64,000 nucleotides of DNA from NCBI RefSeq assembly GCF_900110705.1, contig NZ_FOEJ01000002.1, positions 124,001 to 188,000 of the forward strand, read 5' to 3'. The translations under genes were made by a program, and so were the position numbers. The notes beneath the pieces were generated by a model. The model searched no databases. It saw only the letters and a program-made list of their open reading frames with translations, and was not told the DNA's origin. Positions 55,018-63,537 of the stretch are shown one piece after another. The stretch is from Loktanella sp. DSM 29012 (GTDB lineage: Bacteria > Pseudomonadota > Alphaproteobacteria > Rhodobacterales > Rhodobacteraceae). Every line of letters starts with the position of its first letter. Within the stretch, counting starts at the first letter, position 1.

Positions 55018-55992
55018 CTACTGGCCCTTTACACCATGGTGCAGCAACGGCCCGCCTGCAACACCTAGCGCCGGCCCATCAAGTTCAAGGGGCACATCCG
55101 CCTCGCTGACCGGATCGACGTGCAGACCCGCACGTGTACCCTGATGCGGAATTTCCAGCGGTCCCAACGTCTTGAGGAACTCGTCCCGACCCGATGCGCG
55201 GTCATAGACGTCAAAATCCACGTCCCGATCCCGGAAGGATTTGAGAACCTGACCAAGACCCTTCATCCCGGTTTCGCGCTGGCGCCGTACCATGTCGAAA
55301 TCGACCTCGATCGGGAACATGTCTTCTTGGCCACCCGACTGGTGCAGGACCATCGACGTCGGATCGACAAAACAGGATTTGCCGATTCCGCCAGACCCCA
55401 GGCCGTTCACGTCGACGACGTAGCACTGGAACTGCGCCGCCGTGGCGCGCGCGATGGCCAGCTCGGCGTCGCGGTCGGTTGTGCCGGTCAGCACAGGGTG
55501 CAACAGCACCTCGACGCCTTGGGACGTCAGCTGGCGCGTGGTCTCCGGGAACCACATGTCATAGCAGATCGACAGGCCGAAACGGCCCACTTCTGGTACG
55601 TCGAAAACGCAGAATTCCGTGCCCGCGGAAATGCCCGCCTCGTAGGGGCGGAATGGAAACATCTTGGCGTATTGGCGGATCACATTGCCATCGGGGTCGA
55701 TGACGAATGACGTGTTCAGGATACGGCCATCCTCGTGTCGGATGAACATCGAACCGGGGATCAGCCAGACCCGATGCTTGCGCGCGGCCTCGCAGAACCG
55801 CTTGATCGTGTCATTTTCCAGCGGCTGGGCGAATTTGTCCAACGGGCCAAAAGGCGAGAGTTCGGAAAACAGGACCATCTGGGTCCAGGGAAAGCGCGCC
55901 ATCAGCACATCGAGGCGCTGAATCATGCCTTCTACGTTCGGTTGCAGGGCTTGGACGTACATTTGCACGCCCGCGATTGCGAAAGGTGTCAT
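55018..55992 (-). CDS. carbon-nitrogen hydrolase (nitrilase superfamily)
   Basis: 324 aa. The catalytic triad is complete: E44 (LFSELSPFG), K110 (QYAKMFPFRP) and C143 (LSICYDMWFPE). The family hydrolyses amides or nitriles; N-carbamoylputrescine amidase, agmatine-derived or omega-amidase activities are all conceivable next to an amino-acid decarboxylase. It has a C-terminal extension of about 50 residues (GRDEFLKTLGPLEIPHQGTR and on) beyond the core. First gene of the locus on the minus strand. Confidence 0.9.
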   Translation of the reverse strand: MTPFAIAGVQMYVQALQPNVEGMIQRLDVLMARFPWTQMVLFSELSPFGPLDKFAQPLENDTIKRFCEAARKHRVWLIPGSMFIRHEDGRILNTSFVIDPDGNVIRQYAKMFPFRPYEAGISAGTEFCVFDVPEVGRFGLSICYDMWFPETTRQLTSQGVEVLLHPVLTGTTDRDAELAIARATAAQFQCYVVDVNGLGSGGIGKSCFVDPTSMVLHQSGGQEDMFPIEVDFDMVRRQRETGMKGLGQVLKSFRDRDVDFDVYDRASGRDEFLKTLGPLEIPHQGTRAGLHVDPVSEADVPLELDGPALGVAGGPLLHHGVKGQ

Positions 55993-56070
55993 GTCTATTC
56001 TCTTTGGAGACGCGGAATGCGTTCAGCCCTGTCCATACAGGGGCAACGCGGAAACTTAAACCGGATAGCC

Positions 56071-56103
56071 AAAAACAAGGGGCGGATCACGCCGATCCGC
56101 CCC
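56071..56103 (-). terminator. Rho-independent terminator after the aminotransferase gene
   Basis: GGGGCGGATC/GATCCGCCCC perfect 10-bp stem with a 5-base loop, followed on the minus strand by TTGTTTTT, 29 bases after the stop. It separates the aminotransferase from the nitrilase. Confidence 0.9.
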
Positions 56104-56131
56104 TGTCCGTCCTGTCAAATGGCGTTTTTGG

Positions 56132-57532
56132 TCAGGCCTGCTGTTCGGCCACAGCCGCCTGAAGCGCCTCTTCAAAGATCGCCAGACCCTCTTCGATGAT
56201 CGCATCGGATGCCGTCAGCGGGGTCATGATGCGCAAGGCGTTGCCGTGCAGACCGCAGGACAGCAGCACCAGACCGCGTTTCAGCGCATGGGCGACGACG
56301 CGTTTCGTCAGGTCCGCATCTGGGGTTGCCGTGGCAAAATCAGTGACGAATTCAACGGCGACCATCCCGCCCAGACCACGGATGTCCCACATCCGGTAGG
56401 GGGCAGAGCGTGCGCCGATTTCGGCGAAACGGGTTTTGAAATGTTCGCCCATCACGGTCGAACGATCCAGCAAGCCTTCTTCTTCGATCACGTCGATGGC
56501 GGCCAGCGCCGCCGCACATGCAACCGGGTTGCCGCCATAGGTGCCCCCCAGACCGCCGGGGATCATCGCATCCATCACCTCGGCCCGGCCGATGACGCCT
56601 GCGATCGGATAGCCACCGGCCAGCGATTTCGCCACGGTGATCAGATCCGGCACAACACCGGAATGCTCGATCGCGAACCATTTGCCGGTACGGCCAAAGC
56701 CGGCCTGGATTTCATCCGCAATCAGCATGATGCCGTGCTGGTCGCACAAGGCGCGCAGCGCCTGCATCATGTCGGACGGGACCGGCACGTAACCACCCTC
56801 GCCCAGCACGGGTTCGATGATGATACAGGCGATCCGTTCCGGCTGCGCATCGGTCAGCATCAGGTTGCGCAGGCCGGTCAGCGCGTCCTGCACCGTGATC
56901 CCGTCACGTGCGCTGGGGAACGGCGCGCGGTAGATATCGGACGGGAACGGGCCCACGTCCTTTTTGTAGGGGCTGATCTTGCCGGTCATGCCCAGCGTCA
57001 GCAGCGTGCGTCCGTGATAGCCACCGGTGAATGCGATGACGCCCGGGCGCCCTGTGGCGGCACGCGCGATTTTCACCGCGTTCTCGACAGCCTCGGCACC
57101 CGTGGTGACCAACAGCGTCTTTTTTGCGTGATCGCCGGGGGCCAGCGCGTTCAGGCGTTCGGCCAGTTCCACATAGGGCGCATAGGGCATCACCTGGAAC
57201 GACGTGTGGGTGTACAGATCCTCTTGGGCCTTGGCGGCTGCAACCACGCGGGGGTGGCGGTGGCCGGTGTTCAGAACAGCGATCCCACCGACGAAATCGA
57301 TATAACGGTTGCCCTCGACGTCCCAAACCTCGGCGTTTTCGGCGTAGCTGGCAAAGACAGGTGCAGCAGATGCGACACCGCGCGGCACGGCCGCCTCGCG
57401 CCGTTTCAGCAGCTCTGCGTTGGAATGCGCCTCGAACGGCATATCACGCACGACCTTCAGATCGGTGCGGGGTTCCGTCTGTTTCACGGCGGACTTCTTG
57501 GGTGCTTTCGTCATCGTCTTTTTCTGTGCCAT
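56132..57532 (-). CDS. 4-aminobutyrate aminotransferase-like class III aminotransferase
   Basis: 466-aa class III PLP aminotransferase. GAEAVENAVKIARAATGR, ADEIQAGFGRTGKWFA and the PLP Lys segment LITVAKSLAGGYPIAGV match GabT/PuuE. It deaminates GABA or a similar omega-amine. An extra N-terminal stretch of about 25 residues, rich in Lys, Thr and Ala (MAQKKTMTKAPKKSAVKQ), is absent from typical 425-residue GabT. AAAGGACC precedes the ATG. It is divergent from a PuuR-like regulator across a 157-base gap with nested dyads. Confidence 0.9.
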   Translation of the reverse strand: MAQKKTMTKAPKKSAVKQTEPRTDLKVVRDMPFEAHSNAELLKRREAAVPRGVASAAPVFASYAENAEVWDVEGNRYIDFVGGIAVLNTGHRHPRVVAAAKAQEDLYTHTSFQVMPYAPYVELAERLNALAPGDHAKKTLLVTTGAEAVENAVKIARAATGRPGVIAFTGGYHGRTLLTLGMTGKISPYKKDVGPFPSDIYRAPFPSARDGITVQDALTGLRNLMLTDAQPERIACIIIEPVLGEGGYVPVPSDMMQALRALCDQHGIMLIADEIQAGFGRTGKWFAIEHSGVVPDLITVAKSLAGGYPIAGVIGRAEVMDAMIPGGLGGTYGGNPVACAAALAAIDVIEEEGLLDRSTVMGEHFKTRFAEIGARSAPYRMWDIRGLGGMVAVEFVTDFATATPDADLTKRVVAHALKRGLVLLSCGLHGNALRIMTPLTASDAIIEEGLAIFEEALQAAVAEQQA

Positions 57533-57570
57533 GCGACGGTCCTTTCGCGGGCTGGAGGGGGGCTGCGTTG

Positions 57571-57614
57571 AATATCAGTGACACCCGTTTAATATACTTG
57601 TCAACGGATATTCC
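57571..57614. promoter_or_regulatory. nested dyads between aminotransferase and HTH-cupin genes
   Basis: GAATATC (57571-57577) is matched by GATATTC (57608-57614), and CCGTT (57586-57590) by AACGG (57604-57608). The region includes TTGACA on the minus strand, a good -35 for the aminotransferase gene. Its symmetry and place make it a candidate operator of the divergent PuuR-like regulator. Confidence 0.55.
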
Positions 57615-57689
57615 CGGCGCACGAACACCCTTGTTTTCAGGGGTCGTTTGCAGGCATTGAGATGTCGGAAACAGAAGGATTTCGCATCA

Positions 57690-58250
57690 ATGGACATCGG
57701 TGAGAGGCTGCGCCAGTTGCGCGAGAAACACGGCCTGTCGCAACGCGAACTGGCCGCACGGGCCGGACTGACGAACGGAACCATTTCACTGATCGAAAAG
57801 AATCGTACCTCACCGTCGGTGGCATCTCTGAAATCCCTTCTGGATGCATTTCCGGTGTCGATGGGCGACTTTTTCGCACCGCTCGAAGACGGCAGCCCGC
57901 CGCGTCATTTCTATACCGCTGACCAGTTTACCGAAATCGCGCCGCAGGACGACACCCCCGGCCCGCATGTGTCACTGCGCCAGTTGGGTCGGGCCGCGGA
58001 ACATGCCCTGCAAATCCTGCACGAAACCTATCCCCCCGGTGCCGATACCGGACCCGAGGCCCTGCAGCACACCGGAGAAGAGGCAGGGATCGTCGTGCGC
58101 GGCGAAATCGAGGTGACGGTCGACGGCGAGACGCAAATCCTGCGCACAGGCGACGGCTATCTGTTCGACAGCCGCCTGCCCCACCGGTTTCGCAACCTGT
58201 CTGACGCGGATTGCGTCGTGATCAGCGCCTGCACACCACCGACGTTCTAG
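57690..58250 (+). CDS. HTH-cupin transcriptional regulator (PuuR-like)
   Basis: 186 aa. An XRE helix-turn-helix at residues 3-57 (LRQLREKHGLSQRELAARAGLTNGTISLIEKN) is followed by a cupin domain at about 105-180 (HTGEEAGIVVRGEIEVTVDGE, GDGYLFDSRLPHRFRN). E. coli PuuR, the putrescine-catabolism repressor, has 185 residues and the same layout. Divergent from the GABA-type aminotransferase, which supports a polyamine or omega-amine signal. ATG 57690 chosen at the HTH. Its TAG stop is shared with the converging gene through a CTAG palindrome. Confidence 0.93.
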   Translation: MDIGERLRQLREKHGLSQRELAARAGLTNGTISLIEKNRTSPSVASLKSLLDAFPVSMGDFFAPLEDGSPPRHFYTADQFTEIAPQDDTPGPHVSLRQLGRAAEHALQILHETYPPGADTGPEALQHTGEEAGIVVRGEIEVTVDGETQILRTGDGYLFDSRLPHRFRNLSDADCVVISACTPPTF

Positions 58251-58858
58251 TCGCAGATGCGCACCTGCGGATCCAGCCGGGCATAGTCCCGCGCCCGGAT
58301 CGTATACAGATCGTCGTTGGGCACATATTGCCATTCGCGCAGGAAACGTTCCTTGATCCCGCCGCGCAGATATTTGGCGATCTGTTCGTTGCCGACGAAA
58401 CCACGGTTCACATCGGCACTGTGAAACCCGATTTTCAGATGCGGTCCCAGGCAGGCATTGGGCAGCGTGGTAAAGATCACGCAAGACGAATTGCAATACC
58501 AACGGATTTCGACGGGGCCGCCCCATTGGCGCAGCATCTCGCGGTCAGCCTCGGCGCTGATGATCTGCCCGCCGCCGTCGCCTTCGATCACATAGGTGCG
58601 GTTGCCCTGCGGTTTCGGTCTGCGATCGGTACACAACCCTGCCCCGCACAGCAGCGATGTCAGGCCGCCGGATGACTGCGCCTGACGGGTGCCACCCGTG
58701 CGCGGCGTGGGGGCGGCCTCTGGGGTGGTGGCGACCTGCGCGTTCAGCGCGGCCACATCCTCGGGGCTACAGGCCGCAAAGGCCAGACCGGCAACGGCAA
58801 TGCCAGCGCCCAACAGCGCGCGACGAAAATGCTTGGTGATGGAACGAGAACGGGACAT
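58247..58858 (-). CDS. lipoprotein with a COG3904-like periplasmic domain
   Basis: 203 aa. Signal peptide with lipobox LAFAAC (Cys 30), then a Thr/Pro/Ala-rich linker (about 40-65). The domain after residue 85 has WYCNSSCVIFTTLPNACLGPHLKIGFHSA. The Cys-x-x-x-Cys followed by IGFH recalls the predicted periplasmic ClpP-like family COG3904; the match is weak and from memory. Cys pairs could form disulfides. Confidence 0.65.
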   Translation of the reverse strand: MSRSRSITKHFRRALLGAGIAVAGLAFAACSPEDVAALNAQVATTPEAAPTPRTGGTRQAQSSGGLTSLLCGAGLCTDRRPKPQGNRTYVIEGDGGGQIISAEADREMLRQWGGPVEIRWYCNSSCVIFTTLPNACLGPHLKIGFHSADVNRGFVGNEQIAKYLRGGIKERFLREWQYVPNDDLYTIRARDYARLDPQVRICD

Positions 58859-58882
58859 GGGCGTGACCTGCGGTTGGGAATC

Positions 58883-58903
58883 GGGGCGGCGGCACGCCGC
58901 CCC
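58883..58903. repeat. perfect hairpin after the acyl-CoA synthetase gene
   Basis: GGGGCGGCG-GCA-CGCCGCCCC, a 9-bp perfect stem with a 3-base loop, 7 bases past the acyl-CoA synthetase stop and 25 before the lipoprotein ATG. No T-run follows, so it may be a weak terminator or a 3'-end stabiliser. Confidence 0.55.
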
Positions 58904-58909
58904 CTGACA

Positions 58910-60799
58910 TTACTCTGCCATATCCCAAGCGACCGTGTATTCCGATAGCACCGCTGCGATATCGTCTTTGGACGCGGATTTCGTCGCGATATGCGCGACC
59001 AGACCCAGCTTTTTGTCCTCGGTCACCGATTCCACATGCGCGGCGACGCCCTTGTCAGACAGGGCTGCGTCGAACACACGGGTGATCGCCCGCTTGCGCA
59101 GGTCCGGCTTGAAGATCTTGCCGACCGCCGTCTTGGGCAGTTCATCCAGGATCTCGAGGTGCTTGGGATAGGCCGCACGTTCGTGGATCTTCGATTTGGC
59201 ATAGTCCAGCAATTCGGCCTCGGTGACCGATGCGCCCGCGACCAGTTCGACGTAGGCGCAAGGAATTTCGCCCGCGTGGCTGTCAGGCTGGCCGATGGCC
59301 CCGCAGAATGCCACGGCGTCGTGCCCGGCAAGCGCCTCTTCGATTTCGGCCGGATCGATGTTGTGGCCACCACGGATGATCAGGTCCTTGGCCCGGCCCG
59401 TGATCCAGACATAGCCATCGGAATCGACACGGCCCAGATCGCCCGTCCGCAGGTATTCGTTCTGATCGGTCTCACCGGCGTAGAACAGGTTCTTGTTCTT
59501 GTCCGCCTCGGTGTAGGTATGACCGCTAAACACGCCTGGGTTGGACACGCAGATTTCGCCGATCTCGTCGATGGCGCATTCCTCGTGGGTCTCGACGGAC
59601 ATGATCTTGATTTTGGTATGCGGAAAGGGAATCCCGATGGACCCGACCTTTTTCTCGCCGGCAGGCGGGTTGATCGACACAAGGCAAGTGGCCTCTGTCA
59701 GGCCGTAGCCCTCGCAGATGGTGATGCCCGCGGCCTCTTCAAAGCGGCGATACAGTTCCAGTGGCAGTGGTGCCGACCCGCAGAATGCCAGTTTCAGGCT
59801 GGAAATATCGGCGTCCACCTTGCGCTGCATCAGCGCCGACATCGCAGTGGGCACGGTGATCATGAACGTCACCTTGTACCGTTCGACCAGCTTCCAGAAG
59901 TTGTCGAATACGCCGTCACCCCGGTAGCCCTGCGGCGTCGGGAACACGACATGCGCGCCGGACCCCAGTGATGCGCCCAGTGACACGATGGCCGCAAAGA
60001 CGTGGAACATCGGCAAAGGACAAATCTGCACGTCCTTTTCCGTGAACAACAGGCGCGCACCCAACCAAGCATTGTAGATGATGCCGGAATAGCGGTGCTG
60101 CGCGACTTTGGGCATGCCGGTCGTGCCACCGGTGTGGAAATAGGCCGCTACACGGTCCGTAGGGCTGTCCATGAACTGCAATTCGGTCGACTGCTGCGAC
60201 ACCGATTTGTCGAACGGGATCACCTTGGCCTTGTGTTCCACCGGGTTTTTGGGACGGATCAGCGGCACGATCAGTTTCTTTGCACCGGTCAGATACCTGT
60301 GCAGATCGACCTCGACCACGTGCTTGACGTTGGGGGCCAGTGCGACGGCGGCCGCCGCCTTTTGGGCGACGTCGGTTTTGGGGAAACTCCGCAGCGTCAC
60401 CAGCACCTTTGCGTTCGTCTCGCGCAGGATCGCCGCAATCTGTTCGGCCTCCAGCAGCGGGTTCAGCGGGTTGACGATGCCTGCAACCTGACCGCCCAGA
60501 TAGGTCAGCACAGCCTCAGAACAGTTGGGCAGCATATAGGCGACCACGTCGCCTTCCTTGATGCCAAGGCTGCGGAACAGATTCGCAGTCTGTGTCGTGC
60601 GATTCTTGAGCTGCGACCAGGTAAAGGTCTCTGCCGGATCCTTGGGGCCTGAAAACAGCTGGAACGTGACCGCCGGACGGTCCGGAAATTTTGCCGCCGT
60701 GGCAGATAGCTGCGCATAGGTGGTGACCGGCATGTCCCGATCAGCCCAAGCGGATTCCTGTTCAATCGCATTGCGGTCGGCGAAGCCGGCGTATCCCAT
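58910..60799 (-). CDS. acyl-CoA synthetase (AMP-binding)
   Basis: 629-aa ANL-superfamily ligase. The P-loop-like motif is YFHTGGTTGMPKVAQH, A5 is GYGLTEATC, A7/A8 is YLRTGDLGRVDSDGYVWITGRAKDLIIRGGHNI, and the catalytic Lys is in PKTAVGKIFKPDLR. It activates a carboxylic acid, probably a fatty acid, to its CoA thioester. GGGAGGG precedes ATG 60799. It lies apart from other fatty-acid genes; the C45 locus is only about 8 kb away but on a different unit. Confidence 0.93.
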   Translation of the reverse strand: MGYAGFADRNAIEQESAWADRDMPVTTYAQLSATAAKFPDRPAVTFQLFSGPKDPAETFTWSQLKNRTTQTANLFRSLGIKEGDVVAYMLPNCSEAVLTYLGGQVAGIVNPLNPLLEAEQIAAILRETNAKVLVTLRSFPKTDVAQKAAAAVALAPNVKHVVEVDLHRYLTGAKKLIVPLIRPKNPVEHKAKVIPFDKSVSQQSTELQFMDSPTDRVAAYFHTGGTTGMPKVAQHRYSGIIYNAWLGARLLFTEKDVQICPLPMFHVFAAIVSLGASLGSGAHVVFPTPQGYRGDGVFDNFWKLVERYKVTFMITVPTAMSALMQRKVDADISSLKLAFCGSAPLPLELYRRFEEAAGITICEGYGLTEATCLVSINPPAGEKKVGSIGIPFPHTKIKIMSVETHEECAIDEIGEICVSNPGVFSGHTYTEADKNKNLFYAGETDQNEYLRTGDLGRVDSDGYVWITGRAKDLIIRGGHNIDPAEIEEALAGHDAVAFCGAIGQPDSHAGEIPCAYVELVAGASVTEAELLDYAKSKIHERAAYPKHLEILDELPKTAVGKIFKPDLRKRAITRVFDAALSDKGVAAHVESVTEDKKLGLVAHIATKSASKDDIAAVLSEYTVAWDMAE

Positions 60800-60907
60800 G
60801 ATGTCCCTCCCAAGACGTGTGCGACCCTTAGGTGGATCGTCATTTGGCTGGTCAGGACGATGGACGCGATTGGGGGGGCAACGCAAGACTGACGCAGCGC
60901 AATTTCG

Positions 60908-62701
60908 CTATTCCGCAGCCAAACCTTCGGTGAATTGCAGCCGCGCAAGTCGCGCATAAAGCCCGTTTTCAGCCACAAGACTATCATGGGTGCCCGTGGC
61001 CACGATTCGTCCGCCGTCAAACACCACGATGCGGTCCGCCTTTTTCACGGTCGCCAGGCGATGCGCGACGATCAGCGTGGTACGACTGCGGGCCAGATCA
61101 TCAACGGCCTGTTGCACCAGACGCTCGCTTTGTGCGTCCAGCGCGCTGGTTGCTTCGTCCAGCAGCAGGATCGGCGCGTCGCGCAGGATCGCGCGGGCGA
61201 TTGCGATGCGTTGCTTCTGGCCGCCCGACAGCATGACGCCGCGTTCCCCGACATATGAATCGTAGCCCTCTGGCAAGGCCGTCAGGAAATCATGCGCCGC
61301 CGCGGCACGCGCGGCCTCTTCGACCTCGGCGTCGGTCGCACCGGGTCTGCCAAACCGAATGTTCTCACGCGCCGTATCGGCAAAGATCACAGGGTCCTGC
61401 GGCACCAGCGCCACCTGTGCCCGAAAATCGGCCCGGTCCATGTCGCGCAGATCGACACCGTCCAGCGTGATGCGGCCTGTGCTGGGGTCATAGAACCGCT
61501 GGATCAGCTGAATGATCGTCGTCTTGCCCGCACCTGAGGGGCCGACCAGAGCAACAGTTTCGCCCGGTGCCACGTCCAGCGACACCCCGTCCAGCGCGGC
61601 CACGCTAGGCCTGCCCGGATAGCGGAACGTGACATTGTCAAAAACAATATGCCCGGTGCGCAGGTTGCCCACGGGATTGGGATCGACCGGGTCCTGCACC
61701 GCGTCGCGCGATTCCAGCAGCTCGACCAGCCGTTCCGTAGCCCCCGCCGCGCGTTGCAATTCGCCCCAGATTTCCGTCAGTGCGCCTACGGCACCAGCCA
61801 CCATGACCGAATAGATCACGAACTGGACCAGTTCGCCCACGGTCATCACCTCGGTGCGCACATCGCGCGCGCCCATCCACAACACGCCCACGATCCCGGC
61901 AAAGATCAGGAAAATCACGATGGCTGTCATCCAGGCCCGCACACCGATGCGGCGGCGCGCGGCGACGAATGATTTTTCCGTCACATCCCAGAACGCCTGA
62001 CGGCTGCGTTTCTCGTGGGTGAACGCCTGCACGGTCTGCACGGACAACAACGCCTCGGACGCGGACCCAGAGCTTTGGGCGATCCAGTCCTGGTTTTCAC
62101 GGCTGAGCGCGCGCAAACGCCGGCCCAGCAGAACGATGGGCACGATGACGGCCGGCACCAGCAGCAGGACCATGCCCGTCAGCTTGGCCGAGGTGAACAT
62201 CATCAGGATCAGACCGCCAAAGAAGATCAACACGTTGCGCAAGGCGACAGAGACGGATGACCCGATGACCGACAGGATCAGAGTGGTATCTGTCGTGATC
62301 CGGCTCAGGACCTCGCCGGTCATGATTTTCTCGAAAAACGCGGGCGACATGCCGATCATGCGGTCGAACACGGCAACACGGATATCGGCCACGACCCGTT
62401 CACCCAGACGCGTCACCAGATAATAGCGCAGCGCGGTTCCCACAGCGAGCAACAGCGCGATGCCCAGCGCCGCCGCAAAATATCCATCCAGCAGAACGGC
62501 AGACGACACGTCGAAATTGTCGACAACGCGGCGCACGGCCAACGGCAGGATCAGTGACACGATGGCGGTCAGCACCAATGCCGCACCCGCCAGTCCCATC
62601 ATCAAACGGTAGGGCCACAGAAACGGCAACAACTGCCACAGCGCGCCCATGTTCTTGGACTTTTCGCGCTCGGTGTCGCTGGATTTGGGGTGGTCGGCCA
62701 T
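60908..62701 (-). CDS. ABC transporter, fused permease and ATPase (MsbA-like exporter)
   Basis: 597-aa half-transporter from ATG 62701 (MADHPKSSD). Six predicted membrane helices lie within residues 25-330, then the nucleotide-binding domain has Walker A VGPSGAGKTTI, the signature LSGGQKQRIAIARAI and Walker B ILLLDEATSALD. It should act as a homodimer exporting lipid, drug or peptide. The longer open frame upstream is not supported. Confidence 0.93.
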   Translation of the reverse strand: MADHPKSSDTEREKSKNMGALWQLLPFLWPYRLMMGLAGAALVLTAIVSLILPLAVRRVVDNFDVSSAVLLDGYFAAALGIALLLAVGTALRYYLVTRLGERVVADIRVAVFDRMIGMSPAFFEKIMTGEVLSRITTDTTLILSVIGSSVSVALRNVLIFFGGLILMMFTSAKLTGMVLLLVPAVIVPIVLLGRRLRALSRENQDWIAQSSGSASEALLSVQTVQAFTHEKRSRQAFWDVTEKSFVAARRRIGVRAWMTAIVIFLIFAGIVGVLWMGARDVRTEVMTVGELVQFVIYSVMVAGAVGALTEIWGELQRAAGATERLVELLESRDAVQDPVDPNPVGNLRTGHIVFDNVTFRYPGRPSVAALDGVSLDVAPGETVALVGPSGAGKTTIIQLIQRFYDPSTGRITLDGVDLRDMDRADFRAQVALVPQDPVIFADTARENIRFGRPGATDAEVEEAARAAAAHDFLTALPEGYDSYVGERGVMLSGGQKQRIAIARAILRDAPILLLDEATSALDAQSERLVQQAVDDLARSRTTLIVAHRLATVKKADRIVVFDGGRIVATGTHDSLVAENGLYARLARLQFTEGLAAE

Positions 62702-62800
62702 GATGTTCGTCCTTTTGTCCGTGTGGACATAAAAGGCGGGACCGCCGGACACAAGCGCGCGAGGCCGCGACCTAAGGTGCATTTCCCTGAAGCAAAGGAG

Positions 62801-62874
62801 TGGAGCGGGCGACGGGAATCGAACCCGTGTCATCAGCTTGGAAGGCTGAGGTCTTACCATTACACAACGCCCGC
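62801..62874 (-). tRNA. tRNA-Gly (TCC)
   Basis: 74 bases with encoded CCA, minus strand. Acceptor GCGGGCG/CGCCCGC (same as the GCC tRNA), anticodon loop CTTCCAA (TCC), T-loop TTCGATT. Confidence 0.97.
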
Positions 62875-63012
62875 GCTGTGTCCTTGCCGTCTCTATATCG
62901 CGCGATTTCGGGTCAGTGCAAGCCCGACAGACGCCTTAAAATCGCCCGATTGGCCCGATAGCGGAACACCAACGCCCGGACCTCGACCGGAACAAAGCGA
63001 AGTAGGAATAAA

Positions 63013-63537
63013 ATGCGGCAGGCTTTTCTCTTGATGATCTGTGTTCTGGGTTTCGGCCCTGGCATGGCGCAGGCGCAGGCGGCCAATCAGGCCTGCGATA
63101 TCAATGACGAGGTGTTCCGAATCGAACCTGACGGGATTTTCCCGCCTGAAATCTATTTCGAGGAACTGACAACGGCGTGGGATTCGACCCAGGTCGATAT
63201 CTGTTTTTTCAATCATTCCGAACAGAACCTGCGTCTGCGCTATCAAAACGATGCCGGCGAAAAGGTTTATACCCCGCTCATCAACCAAGGCGCTCAATCG
63301 CCGATCCTGCTGGACAAGGGACCGTCTGAAATTCGTGCGGTCAATCTGATCACCCGGACCTATACCGACCGCTATGCCTGCGGGACGCAGCGGGTCAGAT
63401 ATTGCGTTCTCTTCTATTGCTGGTACGAAACCCGTACCGTCTATTGCGAAGAGCAACGGACGGAGATCGAAGAACAGATCGTCACAGAGATCGATCCCGG
63501 AACGCTGATCGAAGGGCTCCCCACCCTGACCTATTGA
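63013..63537 (+). CDS. exported cysteine- and tyrosine-rich hypothetical protein
   Basis: 174 aa. Signal peptide about residues 1-22 (FLLMICVLGFGPGMAQAQA). The mature protein has FEELTTAWDSTQVDICFFNH and a striking YACGTQRVRYCVLFYCWYETRTVYCEE stretch (about residues 120-146) with four Cys and six aromatic residues. It ends in a Glu-rich tail. I do not recognise a family; periplasmic or surface-exposed, probably with disulfides. Confidence 0.7.
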   Translation: MRQAFLLMICVLGFGPGMAQAQAANQACDINDEVFRIEPDGIFPPEIYFEELTTAWDSTQVDICFFNHSEQNLRLRYQNDAGEKVYTPLINQGAQSPILLDKGPSEIRAVNLITRTYTDRYACGTQRVRYCVLFYCWYETRTVYCEEQRTEIEEQIVTEIDPGTLIEGLPTLTY

